Numbered from the stretch's first letter, positions 34,587 to 43,213 are shown. The stretch: DNA of 64,000 nt from an uncultured Aquimarina sp. (GCF_947492405.1 NZ_CANLMP010000002.1:992001-1056000); one strand, 5' to 3'. Translations and numbers: made by a program. Notes: generated by a model from the letters alone, not told the origin.

Positions 34587-34851
34587 TTATTCTTCGAACA
34601 AGAAGGGCACTTTTAATTCTCTTAAAGACTGTAGTTTTTTAGAACCAAAATTGATAGTATCTGATTTGATAATTGGATTTCTTTTTCCTTGTCTTATATT
34701 AATACCCATCGTTTTTCCTTGTAACAACTTTGTCTCAACAATAACGTATAATTCTTTCCCTAGATTACCTGTATCAGCTTTTTTAAAGGTCATTTTCTTT
34801 TTTTTTAGCGGGAACAGTACTCGGCAATATAATTTCCTGCCCTATACTCAT
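34587..34851 (-). pseudogene. Frameshifted remnant of a LysM/Ig-like effector-type protein
   Basis: A frame from ATG 34851 reads MSIGQEIILPSTVPAKKKEN and then stops; the second part MTFKKADTGNLGKELYVIVE continues in another frame to 34587. Removing one A from the nine-A run at 34798-34806 joins both into one sequence of ~87 residues. The first part resembles the end of a LysM domain, the second a beta domain (KELYVIVETKLLQGKTMGI NIRQGKRN) like the one appended to effector-type proteins of Bacteroidota. The reading frame is closed by TGA just upstream of the ATG, so most of the parent gene is lost. Confidence 0.5.
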
Positions 34852-34909
34852 TCATTTGATCTTTTTTAAAACAATCTCAAAAAAGTCTTTTCTTAATCTC
34901 TAATCGCTT

Positions 34910-35185
34910 TTAAGGATCATCAGATTTCAATTTTTTATTTACTGAAATCTTTTGAATTTCTTCCTGAAGGTTTATGGCTTTATCTCTATTATGAAGGTCA
35001 ACTTTCAATTCCTCAAAAACTGCATAAGATTTATTTATAAGTAAAGAGTCATTAAGGGTAATTATTCTAGTCTCAAAGTATTTGGCTTTGTTTGTTTGGG
35101 CATTACAAGAGACAAATAACGAAACCGATACTATAAAAATTAGGTACTTAATCCTTATCAATACTTGTAAATATTTATGATACAA
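34910..35185 (-). CDS. Small lipoprotein, possible second immunity-type gene
   Basis: 91 residues. Hydrophobic signal and lipobox (VSVSLFVSCNAQ, Cys near 27), then a helical polar domain (KSYAVFEELKVDLHNRDKAI NLQEEIQKISVNKK). The first codon is TTG at 35185; an internal TTG at 35161 is an alternative start. It follows the 185-residue lipoprotein gene with a 3-bp gap in the effector cluster. Unknown function; periplasmic lipoprotein immunity is plausible from position. Confidence 0.55.
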   Translation of the reverse strand: MYHKYLQVLIRIKYLIFIVSVSLFVSCNAQTNKAKYFETRIITLNDSLLINKSYAVFEELKVDLHNRDKAINLQEEIQKISVNKKLKSDDP

Positions 35186-35188
35186 TTA

Positions 35189-35746
35189 TTATAAATTTAA
35201 TTTATAAAAGGGAGAATAGGAATTCCTTGCTTTTACTATATACTCTTCTTTTTCAAAGATTCGAATTACATCTATCATAAAATTTGAATTTTTTATAGCT
35301 TCACATTCTTTTAACGTGTCTATTTTTAATAAATCTAAAATTATAACATAATTATCTTGAATATAAAACAAGTGTTTATGATGTAATTTATGTTCATACC
35401 ATTCTATTGAATCTCTTACTTTAAATTTAGTATTCATTTTTTCTTGATTGAGAAATGGAATACATTTTTCAAAATTCAATCTTATTGGATCATTATTTTT
35501 TGAAATACTAAATTTGTGTTTTTTAAATAAGATTAATGAATCTTTTGATTTTGATTCAATAGAAACAGCTCTATCAAAAAGAGTCTTCACAATTTCTAAA
35601 CCAGAAGAGTCTTTCTTCTGGTTTGAAATAATATTTTCATCGTCTTTAATTACAGCCTGTATTATGGAATCATTATTATTTTCCGTTTTGGTCTTATTGC
35701 AATTACTAAATAAAATGAGTAAAAAGAAGAATTTTATAAATTTCAT
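35189..35746 (-). CDS. Lipoprotein downstream of the M15 candidate effector (possible immunity protein)
   Basis: About 185 residues. ATG at 35746 (the upstream TTG at 35764 is less likely): MKFIKFFFLLILFSNCNKTK gives a lipobox with Cys near 16. The mature part is Lys/Asp/Ile rich and alpha/beta in pattern, with no known domain. It starts 11 bp after the M15 gene ends, same strand. A lipoprotein in the periplasm is the expected location for protection from a cell-wall cleaving effector. Function is inferred from position only. Confidence 0.6.
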   Translation of the reverse strand: MKFIKFFFLLILFSNCNKTKTENNNDSIIQAVIKDDENIISNQKKDSSGLEIVKTLFDRAVSIESKSKDSLILFKKHKFSISKNNDPIRLNFEKCIPFLNQEKMNTKFKVRDSIEWYEHKLHHKHLFYIQDNYVIILDLLKIDTLKECEAIKNSNFMIDVIRIFEKEEYIVKARNSYSPFYKLNL

Positions 35747-35757
35747 TTGTTTAAATT

Positions 35758-36945
35758 TTACCAAGCTAAATGAACATGACTTACATTAGGGTTATCGCAA
35801 GAAACTTGCGTTGGTCCTATCTCACATATTGCATTAACTCCATTAATTTGTTCTCCTGCATTATGCAAAAAGTTCCATCTTTGTGAAGTTCTTTGACCAA
35901 CTAAACTTACATCCATAGCGTGTCCAATCGTATGATTACTATTTATTAAAACACTACCTACCGCATTATTCCGTTGAGGGTTTCTATAAGAACTATTTAC
36001 TGTTAAACCATTATTATTAATCCCAGCTTGTTCGCAAAAATTACCATAATTTATTAATAGTTGATCCCAAATTTCTTGAAACCTGTTCTGGCCTCTAGCA
36101 GCAATATAACCAGAATCATAAGGGTAATTGGCAGCGTCTACATTGAAATCGCCATTATTGCTATAATTACCAGTGTTCCAATCTCCATCATCTGCAAAGA
36201 TTTCACTTCTTGTGGGTTGCCAATTGGTTCCATAATCTATATACTCCTGTCTTAATACACTCTTACCATCCTGTTCTAGCTCAAAAGATCTTTTTAAACC
36301 TAAAATAGTACAGTTAACAGTATATTCTATAGGTGTATTAGGTTGTCTTGATCCATTCCCTGTCTGATTAGGTCTGTTTATTGGATTAGGAATAAATTCA
36401 TAAACATCCTCTTCTCCATTATTTTGTTCCGTTACAGTACCATCATCTTCAGTTACTCCTTCAACCTCCCAAACAATATCACCACAAGTGTTACCATCAT
36501 TTTGTAAGTCATAATGTTCCAATTGAAAAAAAAGAATTCTAATATTATCTGTAGACACAAAAGTTTCTGCTAAATTTTCCGTAGCTGTATTACTTATTCG
36601 ATTACCTTCATCATCTACTCGTCTTAATTCAAAATCAAAATCTATTTTATTAAAAATCAAAGTAGTTCTAACATCTTCTATCTCTATATCTTTAATTAAA
36701 ACGCCATCACTTTGCGTGTTTATTTCAATTTCATAACTTCCTGTTTCAGTAATAAATTCACGGATATCTTTTTCATTATTAGAAACATCCGTACCAAAAC
36801 CTATATTATTGGATTTGTTTGTTAGACTGAAACTTTGCACATCATCATAGACATCTATTTCTAAAAATATCGGTATTTGCGCTACACTTGGAAACTCAAT
36901 ACTTAAAAACTTATCCGGAAAATTATCAAAAGTTGCTCTACCCAT
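35758..36945 (-). CDS. M15-type peptidase-domain protein, candidate T6SS cell-wall effector
   Basis: 395 residues, no signal peptide. The N-terminal ~230 residues are acidic beta-rich sequence of unknown family. The C-terminus (~285-395) looks like a peptidase M15 / D-Ala-D-Ala carboxypeptidase fold: NSSYRNPQRNNAVG, then HTIGHAMDVS with His342 and Asp345, and HVHLAW with His392 (zinc-ligand pattern HxxD...HxH). Such enzymes cut peptide stems of peptidoglycan. Encoded 3 bp behind a TssD gene and before two lipoproteins, which fits an effector with immunity proteins. No classical secretion signal supports delivery by another route. Confidence 0.65.
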   Translation of the reverse strand: MGRATFDNFPDKFLSIEFPSVAQIPIFLEIDVYDDVQSFSLTNKSNNIGFGTDVSNNEKDIREFITETGSYEIEINTQSDGVLIKDIEIEDVRTTLIFNKIDFDFELRRVDDEGNRISNTATENLAETFVSTDNIRILFFQLEHYDLQNDGNTCGDIVWEVEGVTEDDGTVTEQNNGEEDVYEFIPNPINRPNQTGNGSRQPNTPIEYTVNCTILGLKRSFELEQDGKSVLRQEYIDYGTNWQPTRSEIFADDGDWNTGNYSNNGDFNVDAANYPYDSGYIAARGQNRFQEIWDQLLINYGNFCEQAGINNNGLTVNSSYRNPQRNNAVGSVLINSNHTIGHAMDVSLVGQRTSQRWNFLHNAGEQINGVNAICEIGPTQVSCDNPNVSHVHLAW

Positions 36946-36948
36946 AAT

Positions 36949-37647
36949 TTAATCTTCTTGTTTTATAGCTTTTAATTTTAACCTAGTCTGATCTCCAGTG
37001 ATACTTACATTTCTAATCACATCATTTTCCAATCGCGTGCCTTGGTACTCATAATCTAAAGATTTATCATCTAAATCTATTGTGATACGTTCTCCTTCGG
37101 CATCTTGCGTTTCTATTACTAAATAAATTTCATCATCCACGTTAATCTCATCCTTCTCTAAAACTTCTCCTCCTTTATCTTCAAAATGATATCCTAAAAA
37201 TTCCGGCTCCTTTTCCTCTCGCTCCGTAATCGGTGTAGCATTCTGAAAAGGATTGCTAGGATTCCAGTTTTTTTCGAAAATCTGACCACGTACTTTTTGT
37301 ATTCCCGGCGAAAGCGTTAACTGCATTTTTAAGGGATCATTCCCCTCTGCATTAAACTTTTCTTCTAAATAGATACAATGACAATTGGCAAACTCAAAAT
37401 CAAACAGCTTGCTAAAGCCATCTCTTTTATAAAAACGAACATATCCATTGTACATTGTGTGGGTTGAAAACATCCAATCATAGAATAATTCATCATTCTT
37501 ACTAGATTCAATCAACAAAGTGATTTTACCATCTTGTGTACTCGTTTTAGGGCGACCATTACTATCAATCAGTTGTCTGTACAAAAATGTGCTATCCAGC
37601 ACATTTCGTTCCTGGTCATTTATAAATAGTTTTGCCACAAAGGCCAT
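36949..37647 (-). CDS. TssD-family (Hcp) tube protein with C-terminal extension
   Basis: 232 residues. Residues ~1-135 match the Bacteroidota TssD (Hcp) fold of type VI secretion subtype iii: AFVAKLFINDQERNVLDS TFLYRQLIDSNGRPKTST, ITLLIESSKNDELFYDWM, and GYVRFYKRDG with the later LEEKFNAEGNDPLKMQLTLS. The last ~85 residues form an added beta domain (EIYLVIETQDAEGERITIDL DDKSLDYEYQGTRL) also seen in effector-type proteins, so this is an extended Hcp that may carry cargo. No TssB/C, VgrG, PAAR or ClpV gene is in the window. ATG start; first gene of the cluster. Confidence 0.75.
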   Translation of the reverse strand: MAFVAKLFINDQERNVLDSTFLYRQLIDSNGRPKTSTQDGKITLLIESSKNDELFYDWMFSTHTMYNGYVRFYKRDGFSKLFDFEFANCHCIYLEEKFNAEGNDPLKMQLTLSPGIQKVRGQIFEKNWNPSNPFQNATPITEREEKEPEFLGYHFEDKGGEVLEKDEINVDDEIYLVIETQDAEGERITIDLDDKSLDYEYQGTRLENDVIRNVSITGDQTRLKLKAIKQED

Positions 37648-38197
37648 ACGCGTGATGATTTAGAATTTAGAAAGGGAAAATATCAAAAATTACGTTCACA
37701 AACGTTCCGTCTGCTAAAAATTCGACGTAGGGATATTTTCCCGCGATAAAGAAGCTGATTATCAATATCTCAGATACCATTTCCGGTATGATACTATGTC
37801 CGCGCATTCGTTTTATACATCATCTGTAGGGTGTGTCGCTATAAAGTGCGCTGATCGTATGCATACAAATCTGGAAGTCTATCCAACCACTCGGGATTCG
37901 TGTTTTTATCCCGCGGATACCCTGATGACTAATAAGGAGCCCATCTACACCATTTGAAATACTCAAAAAAGCAATCGATATACACAAAAATATACAGAGA
38001 AAGGTAAAAATCTTCCGCGCACTTCAATCGTATCTACAGGAATATATACTACCCCTCCGCGCGGAAGGACAACTTGTCTTAGCACCTATTCCCTATCCAC
38101 GGGAGTGGATATTTACTAATGGGGTAGCTGTGTTATATCCCGCGCTGCATCAAAACAGCCCTGGATACAGAAAAAAAGTATTTTAGGATGCTATTTA
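37648..38197. other. 550-bp G+C-enriched apparently decayed segment
   Basis: Visibly richer in G+C (about 38-48% in several hand-counted lines, against roughly a third around it). The minus strand holds a 46-codon frame 37667-37807 (ending VEFLADGTFVNVIFDIFPF) and, upstream with two stops and a frameshift, coding-like runs such as SGYPRDKNTNPEWLDRLPD. The plus strand is open for 79 codons from 37718. No homologue is recognised. Best read as remnants of a gene that preceded tssD. Confidence 0.4.
37667..37807 (-). pseudogene. 46-codon frame, probable 3' end of a degraded gene
   Basis: Opens at ATG 37807 and reads MRGHSIIPEMVSEILIISFF then GKYPYVEFLADGTFV and NVIFDIFPF to TAA. The sequence has normal coding texture and ends 20 bp before tssD on the same strand. 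Upstream frames contain stops (37929-37931 and 37839-37841). Could be a real micro-gene or the tail of an inactivated one. Confidence 0.3.
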
Positions 38198-38911
38198 TCA
38201 TACCGAGACCACCTCATCATCATCTAATAGTTCTTCTTGTCGTAGACGCAGTAGAATCTGGGCAACGGCGACTGTATCTTTTTCGCAATAAATCACAATA
38301 CGATCGATATCATTTTCTTCGTAATACACTTGTCGCACCTGACTCCCATCGATATCATCTTTTGGGGAAGGGATCCCTAAAATATTAGTTAATAGTTTTA
38401 ATGATGTATAGTGTTTATAATCGCCAAATTTCCATAAATCCAAAGTGTCCAAATGCGGAACTTCCCAAGGTTTTTTACCAAATAGATTTAGTTTAAAAGG
38501 CAAACTAATATTGTGAATAATCATTCTTCTGGCGATATACGGAAAATCAAACTCTTTACCATTATGTGCACAAAGCAAATGATGTGGATTATTAAAATGT
38601 ATTTCTAGCAAGTTTTTAAAATCTATAAGTAATTGCTTCTCCTCTCCATAGAAAGACGTAGTTCTAAAAGACCTTGTTTCACCTTTAAAAGCAAAATATC
38701 CAACTGAGATACAGACGATCTTTCCAAATTCTGCCCAGATACCGGCTCGCTCATAGAATTCCTCTGGAGAGAATTCTTCTTTACGTTGAAATTTAGTTTT
38801 ATCCGCCCATAGATATTTCATTTCGTCTGTTAGAGCTTCAAAGCTCTCTTGCTCCGGAACTGTTTCTATATCGAGAAACAAAATGTGTTCTAAGTTAATT
38901 TTATGAAGCAT
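38198..38911 (-). CDS. 3'-5' exonuclease (DEDDy, PolB-type)
   Basis: 237 residues, cytosolic. Exo I: ILFLDIETVPE (Asp14, Glu16); exo II: LLCAHNGKEFDFPYIARRM; exo III: VIYCEKDTVAVAQILLRL, with Tyr and Asp placed as in DEDDy enzymes. It belongs to predicted exonucleases related to the proofreading domain of family B polymerases but stands as a separate protein. It likely trims DNA 3' ends in repair. Its start overlaps the end of the serine hydrolase gene by 11 bp, so both are translated from one message. Confidence 0.85.
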   Translation of the reverse strand: MLHKINLEHILFLDIETVPEQESFEALTDEMKYLWADKTKFQRKEEFSPEEFYERAGIWAEFGKIVCISVGYFAFKGETRSFRTTSFYGEEKQLLIDFKNLLEIHFNNPHHLLCAHNGKEFDFPYIARRMIIHNISLPFKLNLFGKKPWEVPHLDTLDLWKFGDYKHYTSLKLLTNILGIPSPKDDIDGSQVRQVYYEENDIDRIVIYCEKDTVAVAQILLRLRQEELLDDDEVVSV

Positions 38912-40055
38912 TTTCTAGCATTTTATAAGCCTCTTCAATATAAATAAAGAAATCTTCACTAAAAGATCCTTGTGGTCCTCCACGATGATGTCCTAAACGG
39001 ACAATAATCACATTATCCTTAGGAATGCTAATTACATATTGTCCTAAAATCCCTCTCATTACAAAAATATCTTTATCAAGATGATCAGATAACCAAAATC
39101 CATAACCGTACATATCATCATTCTCAAAACGTTTTTGAGTAGCTAGTTTTGTAAACTCTTTTGGCAATATTTGTTTCCCTCCAAACTTTCCATCATTTTT
39201 AAACAATACTCCAAAACGAGCAAAATCTCTAGCATTACTAGCGATACAGCAATATGATTTCTCCATTCCACTATCTTCACTATCCACTTGCCACAATGCA
39301 TCTTGTTCCATACCCATGGGTTTCCAGAAACTCTCACTTAGGTACTCTGACAAACTTTTACCTGTTGCTTTTTCGACAACCATGCCTAAGAGCTGTGTAT
39401 TACCACTTAAATATCTAAATTCTTTTCCTGGTTCATCTACAATTTCTAATCCATTCATCACTTCTCTTAATTCAGGATCATAGTATGCTCTTGCCGTTAT
39501 GGAAAATGGACTTGTATAATGTTCTGTCCAATTTAATCCAGATGACATTGATGATAAATCTCCTACAGTTACTTTAGCGGCTAATCCTTCTGAGAATTTA
39601 GGGAGAAAATCTCCTATTGGTTGATCCAAACTTTTGATATGTCCATCCATAATGGCTTTTCCTAATAAGGCGGTTGTGATACTTTTCGCCATAGAAAAAG
39701 AGTTGGTTTTAGACTCAGTACCATAACCTTCAGCATACTTTTCATACCAAATGCTATCATTTTTGATAATCATAAATGCTACTGTTCCCATAGCTTCATT
39801 GACAGTATTCAATCTTTCTGTGGGAGTTGCTTTATTATATTTCTCATGTAATTGCCAAGGAATAGTATTGTTACCTTTTTCTATAATATGATTGTCAAAA
39901 TATGTGTAATCATCTATATATGCAGTTTTATGCCCTGTCATATATACGACACGTACTCCTTTTAAGATATAATCATAATCAAAAATGTACAATAAAACCA
40001 CACAGAGTAGAATAATACCAACTAGGCCTTTTAGAAGTTTTTTGAGAATTTTCAT
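38901..40055 (-). CDS. Class C beta-lactamase-fold serine hydrolase
   Basis: 384 residues. One N-terminal membrane anchor (~10-28) puts the enzyme outside the cytoplasm. The serine hydrolase motif SMAKS carries Ser121 and Lys124 (SxxK); the YxN-like second motif is YLSGNTQLLG; the C-terminal HRGG replaces KTG. The family contains D-aminopeptidases, esterases and PBPs; which one this is cannot be told. ATG start. It forms a two-gene unit with the exonuclease. Confidence 0.85.
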   Translation of the reverse strand: MKILKKLLKGLVGIILLCVVLLYIFDYDYILKGVRVVYMTGHKTAYIDDYTYFDNHIIEKGNNTIPWQLHEKYNKATPTERLNTVNEAMGTVAFMIIKNDSIWYEKYAEGYGTESKTNSFSMAKSITTALLGKAIMDGHIKSLDQPIGDFLPKFSEGLAAKVTVGDLSSMSSGLNWTEHYTSPFSITARAYYDPELREVMNGLEIVDEPGKEFRYLSGNTQLLGMVVEKATGKSLSEYLSESFWKPMGMEQDALWQVDSEDSGMEKSYCCIASNARDFARFGVLFKNDGKFGGKQILPKEFTKLATQKRFENDDMYGYGFWLSDHLDKDIFVMRGILGQYVISIPKDNVIIVRLGHHRGGPQGSFSEDFFIYIEEAYKMLENAS

Positions 40056-40168
40056 TTGTATTTAGAAATTTTAACGCTCTAAGGTATGAAAATAAAAGGT
40101 ATGAAACCTCCGGAAAAGCTTTCGATCCGATAAAAGAAATCGACCCAAGGATAGAGGTATTCAATTAC

Positions 40169-40238
40169 AATCCCGCTGCAAAAGCGGGATTAGTTCAACT
40201 TACAATTTTGAGTACGTCTTACAGACTTCACAAAATTG
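40169..40238. repeat. Hairpin-rich intergenic stretch
   Basis: AATCCCGCT (40169-40177) pairs with AGCGGGATT (40183-40191); 12 bp further CAATTTTG (40203-40210) pairs with CAAAATTG (40231-40238). Lies downstream of the ogt stop. No T-run follows, so a repeat or RNA-processing element is as likely as a terminator. Confidence 0.45.
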
Positions 40239-40269
40239 AGTTTACTAATAAATTTTCGGGATTTTATTT

Positions 40270-40749
40270 CTAAAACAAAGATTGCTGCTTTACTGGGCTT
40301 TCATGTTCCAATAACCATTTCTTCCTCCATAAGCCTCCTGCATATCCAGTAAGAGACCCATCACTACCAATAACGCGATGACAAGGAACAACTACCCACA
40401 ATGGATTTTTACCATTAGCGGATGCAGCAGCTCGTATACATTTTGGATCACCTAGTCGCTTAGCAATATCTAGGTAACTTACCGTTTTACCAAAAGGAAT
40501 TTTAGAAAGTTCTTGCCACACCTTTTTCTGAAAATCGGTGCCAGATGGATTCATTTTAATACTAAAATCGCTCCTATTTCCCTGAAAATAGTCCTGTAAT
40601 TGAATTACAGCTTCCTTAAGTGTTTTCGGAATCTCTTTAGATAAATCTTTTCCTACGTCTTCTGTAATAGAAATTTTTGTAATTCCGTCTTCATCTCCTG
40701 ATACAGAAGCAATACCTAAAGGAGTTTTTATGAAAACAGTTTCGATCAT
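40270..40749 (-). CDS. ogt: Methylated-DNA--protein-cysteine methyltransferase
   Basis: 159 residues, cytosolic. Removes the O6-alkyl group from guanine in DNA by transferring it to its own cysteine. The active site VVVPCHRVIGSDG carries Cys123; the DNA-binding GTDFQKKVWQEL and SYLDIAKRLG segments precede it. No N-terminal Ada domain is present. Its start overlaps the CNNM-family gene by 4 bp (ATGA), so the two are translationally coupled. Confidence 0.95.
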   Translation of the reverse strand: MIETVFIKTPLGIASVSGDEDGITKISITEDVGKDLSKEIPKTLKEAVIQLQDYFQGNRSDFSIKMNPSGTDFQKKVWQELSKIPFGKTVSYLDIAKRLGDPKCIRAAASANGKNPLWVVVPCHRVIGSDGSLTGYAGGLWRKKWLLEHESPVKQQSLF

Positions 40750-41864
40750 TCTTCTTTTTTATCATCCAGCAGTCCTATACGGCGAGCTCGGTCTTCCCAA
40801 TTTTTTCGTGCTAACTCCTGCATATTAGAATCTTGATCACTTTCATCCATAATTTCTAATCCAAGTAGTGTTTCGATTACATCTTCCATGCTGACTACAC
40901 CGCTTACAGAACCATATTCATCTACTACCAAAGCTATATGGTTTTTAGTTTGAACTAACTCATTAAATAAATCCGGAATTGGTAAGTTTCTGGTTGTAAA
41001 TATGATAGGCCTTTTTATTTCGGCAAGAAGTTTATGACCATTTTGGTTTGCCATTTCCTTAAAAACTTCATCTTTTAATACTTGCCCTGTTATATTATCA
41101 GAATTTTCCTTGTACACAGGAATTCGGGAAAAACGTAGGTTTTGGTTTTCATTAAAAAACTCTTCTACGGTTGTATCTTCAGAAGCAGTTTTAATCACCG
41201 TTCTTGGGGTCATGATATCTTTTGCAAAAATCGCTTTAAAATTTAATAGATTCCTGATTACTGTAGATTCTGATTCTTCAAAAACACCTTCTTCTTCCGC
41301 TATATCTGCCATCGCAGTAAAATCTTCTCTACTTAATACAGATCCATGATGTCCTTTACCACCGATTAATTTAGTAGTTAATTGTAATATCCAGAGAATA
41401 CCTGTCCATTTTAGTGGCCAGATCAAAACATGTAATGCTTTAGAGGTAAAATTAGCGAGCTGTTTCCAATAGGTTGCTCCGATAGTTTTAGGTATAATTT
41501 CTGAAGCTACTAATATCAAAATAGTCATAATAGAAGATACCACCCCTACCATTAGATCTTCGGTCATTTCAACTCCAAGTATTGTACGAGTAGTCGATCC
41601 ATACATTTCGGCATATGCTACTTTTGCCTGTACACCTACCAATATAGCTCCTACGGTATGTGCAATCGTATTAAGTGTTAAAATAGCGATGAGTGGCCTA
41701 TCCACATCTTTCTTTAGCTTTTCTAAAGAAGTTGCATATGCTTTTCTCTCTTTTTTCTTAACGTTAAGGAATGTAGGAGTAATACTCAGTAAAACCGCTT
41801 CCAGAATTGAACATAAAAACGAAAAGAAAATGGATACAACTCCGTATACAATAAGTAATGCCAT
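40746..41864 (-). CDS. CNNM/TlyC-type membrane protein with CBS pair
   Basis: 372 residues. DUF21/CNNM membrane domain with about four helices (~1-160: LLIVYGVVSIFFSFLCSILE), then an acidic loop and two CBS domains (~205-335: IMTPRTVIKTASEDTTVEEF, IPVYKENSDNITGQVLKDEV, VVDEYGSVSGVVSMEDVIET). The family includes CorC/CNNM-like Mg2+/Co2+ efflux proteins; it lacks the C-terminal CorC_HlyC domain. Probably involved in divalent-cation homeostasis. First gene of the unit with ogt. Confidence 0.88.
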   Translation of the reverse strand: MALLIVYGVVSIFFSFLCSILEAVLLSITPTFLNVKKKERKAYATSLEKLKKDVDRPLIAILTLNTIAHTVGAILVGVQAKVAYAEMYGSTTRTILGVEMTEDLMVGVVSSIMTILILVASEIIPKTIGATYWKQLANFTSKALHVLIWPLKWTGILWILQLTTKLIGGKGHHGSVLSREDFTAMADIAEEEGVFEESESTVIRNLLNFKAIFAKDIMTPRTVIKTASEDTTVEEFFNENQNLRFSRIPVYKENSDNITGQVLKDEVFKEMANQNGHKLLAEIKRPIIFTTRNLPIPDLFNELVQTKNHIALVVDEYGSVSGVVSMEDVIETLLGLEIMDESDQDSNMQELARKNWEDRARRIGLLDDKKEE

Positions 41865-42017
41865 GGTATAAAATTAGTTCTGCTAAAGTAATAAATAATT
41901 TCAGTAGGAATACGATTAGTAGACGCTAAGAATCAAAAATGAATATATTCTAAAGAAGAATTAATTTAGATATGAACTTTTTATCGAAATAGCACTTTAA
42001 AAATGTATTATGTAGCG

Positions 42018-42068
42018 TTTAATCCCACAAAAACTTAAGAAAAACTCATTATGTTTTGTGGGATTAAA
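42018..42068 (-). terminator. Hairpin downstream of the polyester hydrolase-like gene
   Basis: TTTAATCCCACAAAA (42018-42032) pairs with TTTTGTGGGATTAAA (42054-42068), a 15-bp perfect stem with a 21-nt loop, 20 bp after the stop codon at 42089. Confidence 0.6.
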
Positions 42069-42088
42069 TAATATTTAGGCTTCTATAT

Positions 42089-43213
42089 TTATTTTGTTTT
42101 CAGTATTTTAAAAATTTGATTGTCAATATTTAGTAAATATATATTTGGTTTTAGGTTAGATAGGTCAATTTGTTCTTTTTTAGTAGTAATATTTCCACTA
42201 GCCAAATGTTCTCCTAAGAGAGAAAATATTTCATAACTCTTAGAAATAGCAAAATCACTTTCTACAGTAACATAAGAATTTGTAGGATTTGGGTATATAC
42301 TTGTGGTTAATCGTGTATTGACGTCTATTTCATCAACTGATAATGTTTGGCAAGAAACGTTTGTTTCAAATGTTGATGCAGTTGCTGGATTATCTAGTAA
42401 TTGATCATTGATTAAAGAACAATAACAACTATTATTATCAAGCTTGGATTTTAGCCACGAAATAGCTAGTTTCCCTACATTTCCTTGTGCTCCCGTTGGG
42501 GAATTAGCTGCGGAATGATTTCCGTTCTTAATTTCATATAAAAGTTTATCAGTTTCATTTGGAGTTTGTTCATAATGGACATTAGCGTGCTGAGATGGTC
42601 CTGCAGTACCATCATTCTGTCCACTAAAAATTAGTACTGGAGCCGAATGATCAAGAGATGGTCTATTAAATGTTGGTAGCCAAGGACACAAAGCTACTAC
42701 TGCTTTTATCTTAGAGTTCATAACTGCCGCTCGCTGTGCTCCACCTCCACCCATGGAGTGACCACTCACTGCAAATTTCTCTGTATCAATTTGTCCATTA
42801 AGAGGAGAAGAACTTCGTGTATTCTCTTCCTCTAAAGTATTAAGAGCACTTATGAGGGCATTTGCTCTAGAATCTGGAAATGCGTTTCTATCATTTGTCC
42901 CTATAACTATAGATATAATTCCATGAGATGCATAATACGGACCCCAAGGTCTTACTGATGCCGGACCAGCTGTAAATCCAGGTACAATAGCTATACTAGG
43001 ATATGGTGGAGTTCCATTTGTAGGATAATATATTGTTACTTCTCTGTAATCCGGGCTATTTGGCAAACCATCGGATTCTGTATAGGTATCCACATTATAA
43101 GGTCCAGGATTTGTTATAGATTCTAATGTAACATCATTACATTGAGCATAGTTTAGGTTAGAAAGTGTTAGCATTACTACTACACTTAGCAGCAATTGTA
43201 CATTTTTAATCAT
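42089..43213 (-). CDS. PETase/cutinase-like alpha/beta hydrolase with type IX sorting domain
   Basis: 374 residues. Signal peptide ~1-23 (MIKNVQLLLSVVVMLTLSNL). The hydrolase part matches polyester hydrolases: oxyanion region VPGFTAGPASVRPWGPYYAS, nucleophile elbow SGHSMGGGGAQ with Ser153, the aromatic LCPWLPT after it (Trp178), Asp201 in FSGQNDGTAG and His233 in KNGNHSAANS, then paired Cys. The last ~75 residues (SIYPNPTNSYVTVES... QIFKILKTK) form a T9SS sorting domain, so it is secreted or surface-held. Bacteroidota PETases with such tails are known. A phenylalanine stands at the GFTA position. Confidence 0.85.
   Translation of the reverse strand: MIKNVQLLLSVVVMLTLSNLNYAQCNDVTLESITNPGPYNVDTYTESDGLPNSPDYREVTIYYPTNGTPPYPSIAIVPGFTAGPASVRPWGPYYASHGIISIVIGTNDRNAFPDSRANALISALNTLEEENTRSSSPLNGQIDTEKFAVSGHSMGGGGAQRAAVMNSKIKAVVALCPWLPTFNRPSLDHSAPVLIFSGQNDGTAGPSQHANVHYEQTPNETDKLLYEIKNGNHSAANSPTGAQGNVGKLAISWLKSKLDNNSCYCSLINDQLLDNPATASTFETNVSCQTLSVDEIDVNTRLTTSIYPNPTNSYVTVESDFAISKSYEIFSLLGEHLASGNITTKKEQIDLSNLKPNIYLLNIDNQIFKILKTK

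Noticed and set aside
34812..34869. Minus-strand reading MNEYRAGNYIAEYCSR as an independent peptide
   Set aside because: It overlaps the LysM-like frame MSIGQEIILPS, which joins the downstream sequence after a single base change and so explains more of the locus.
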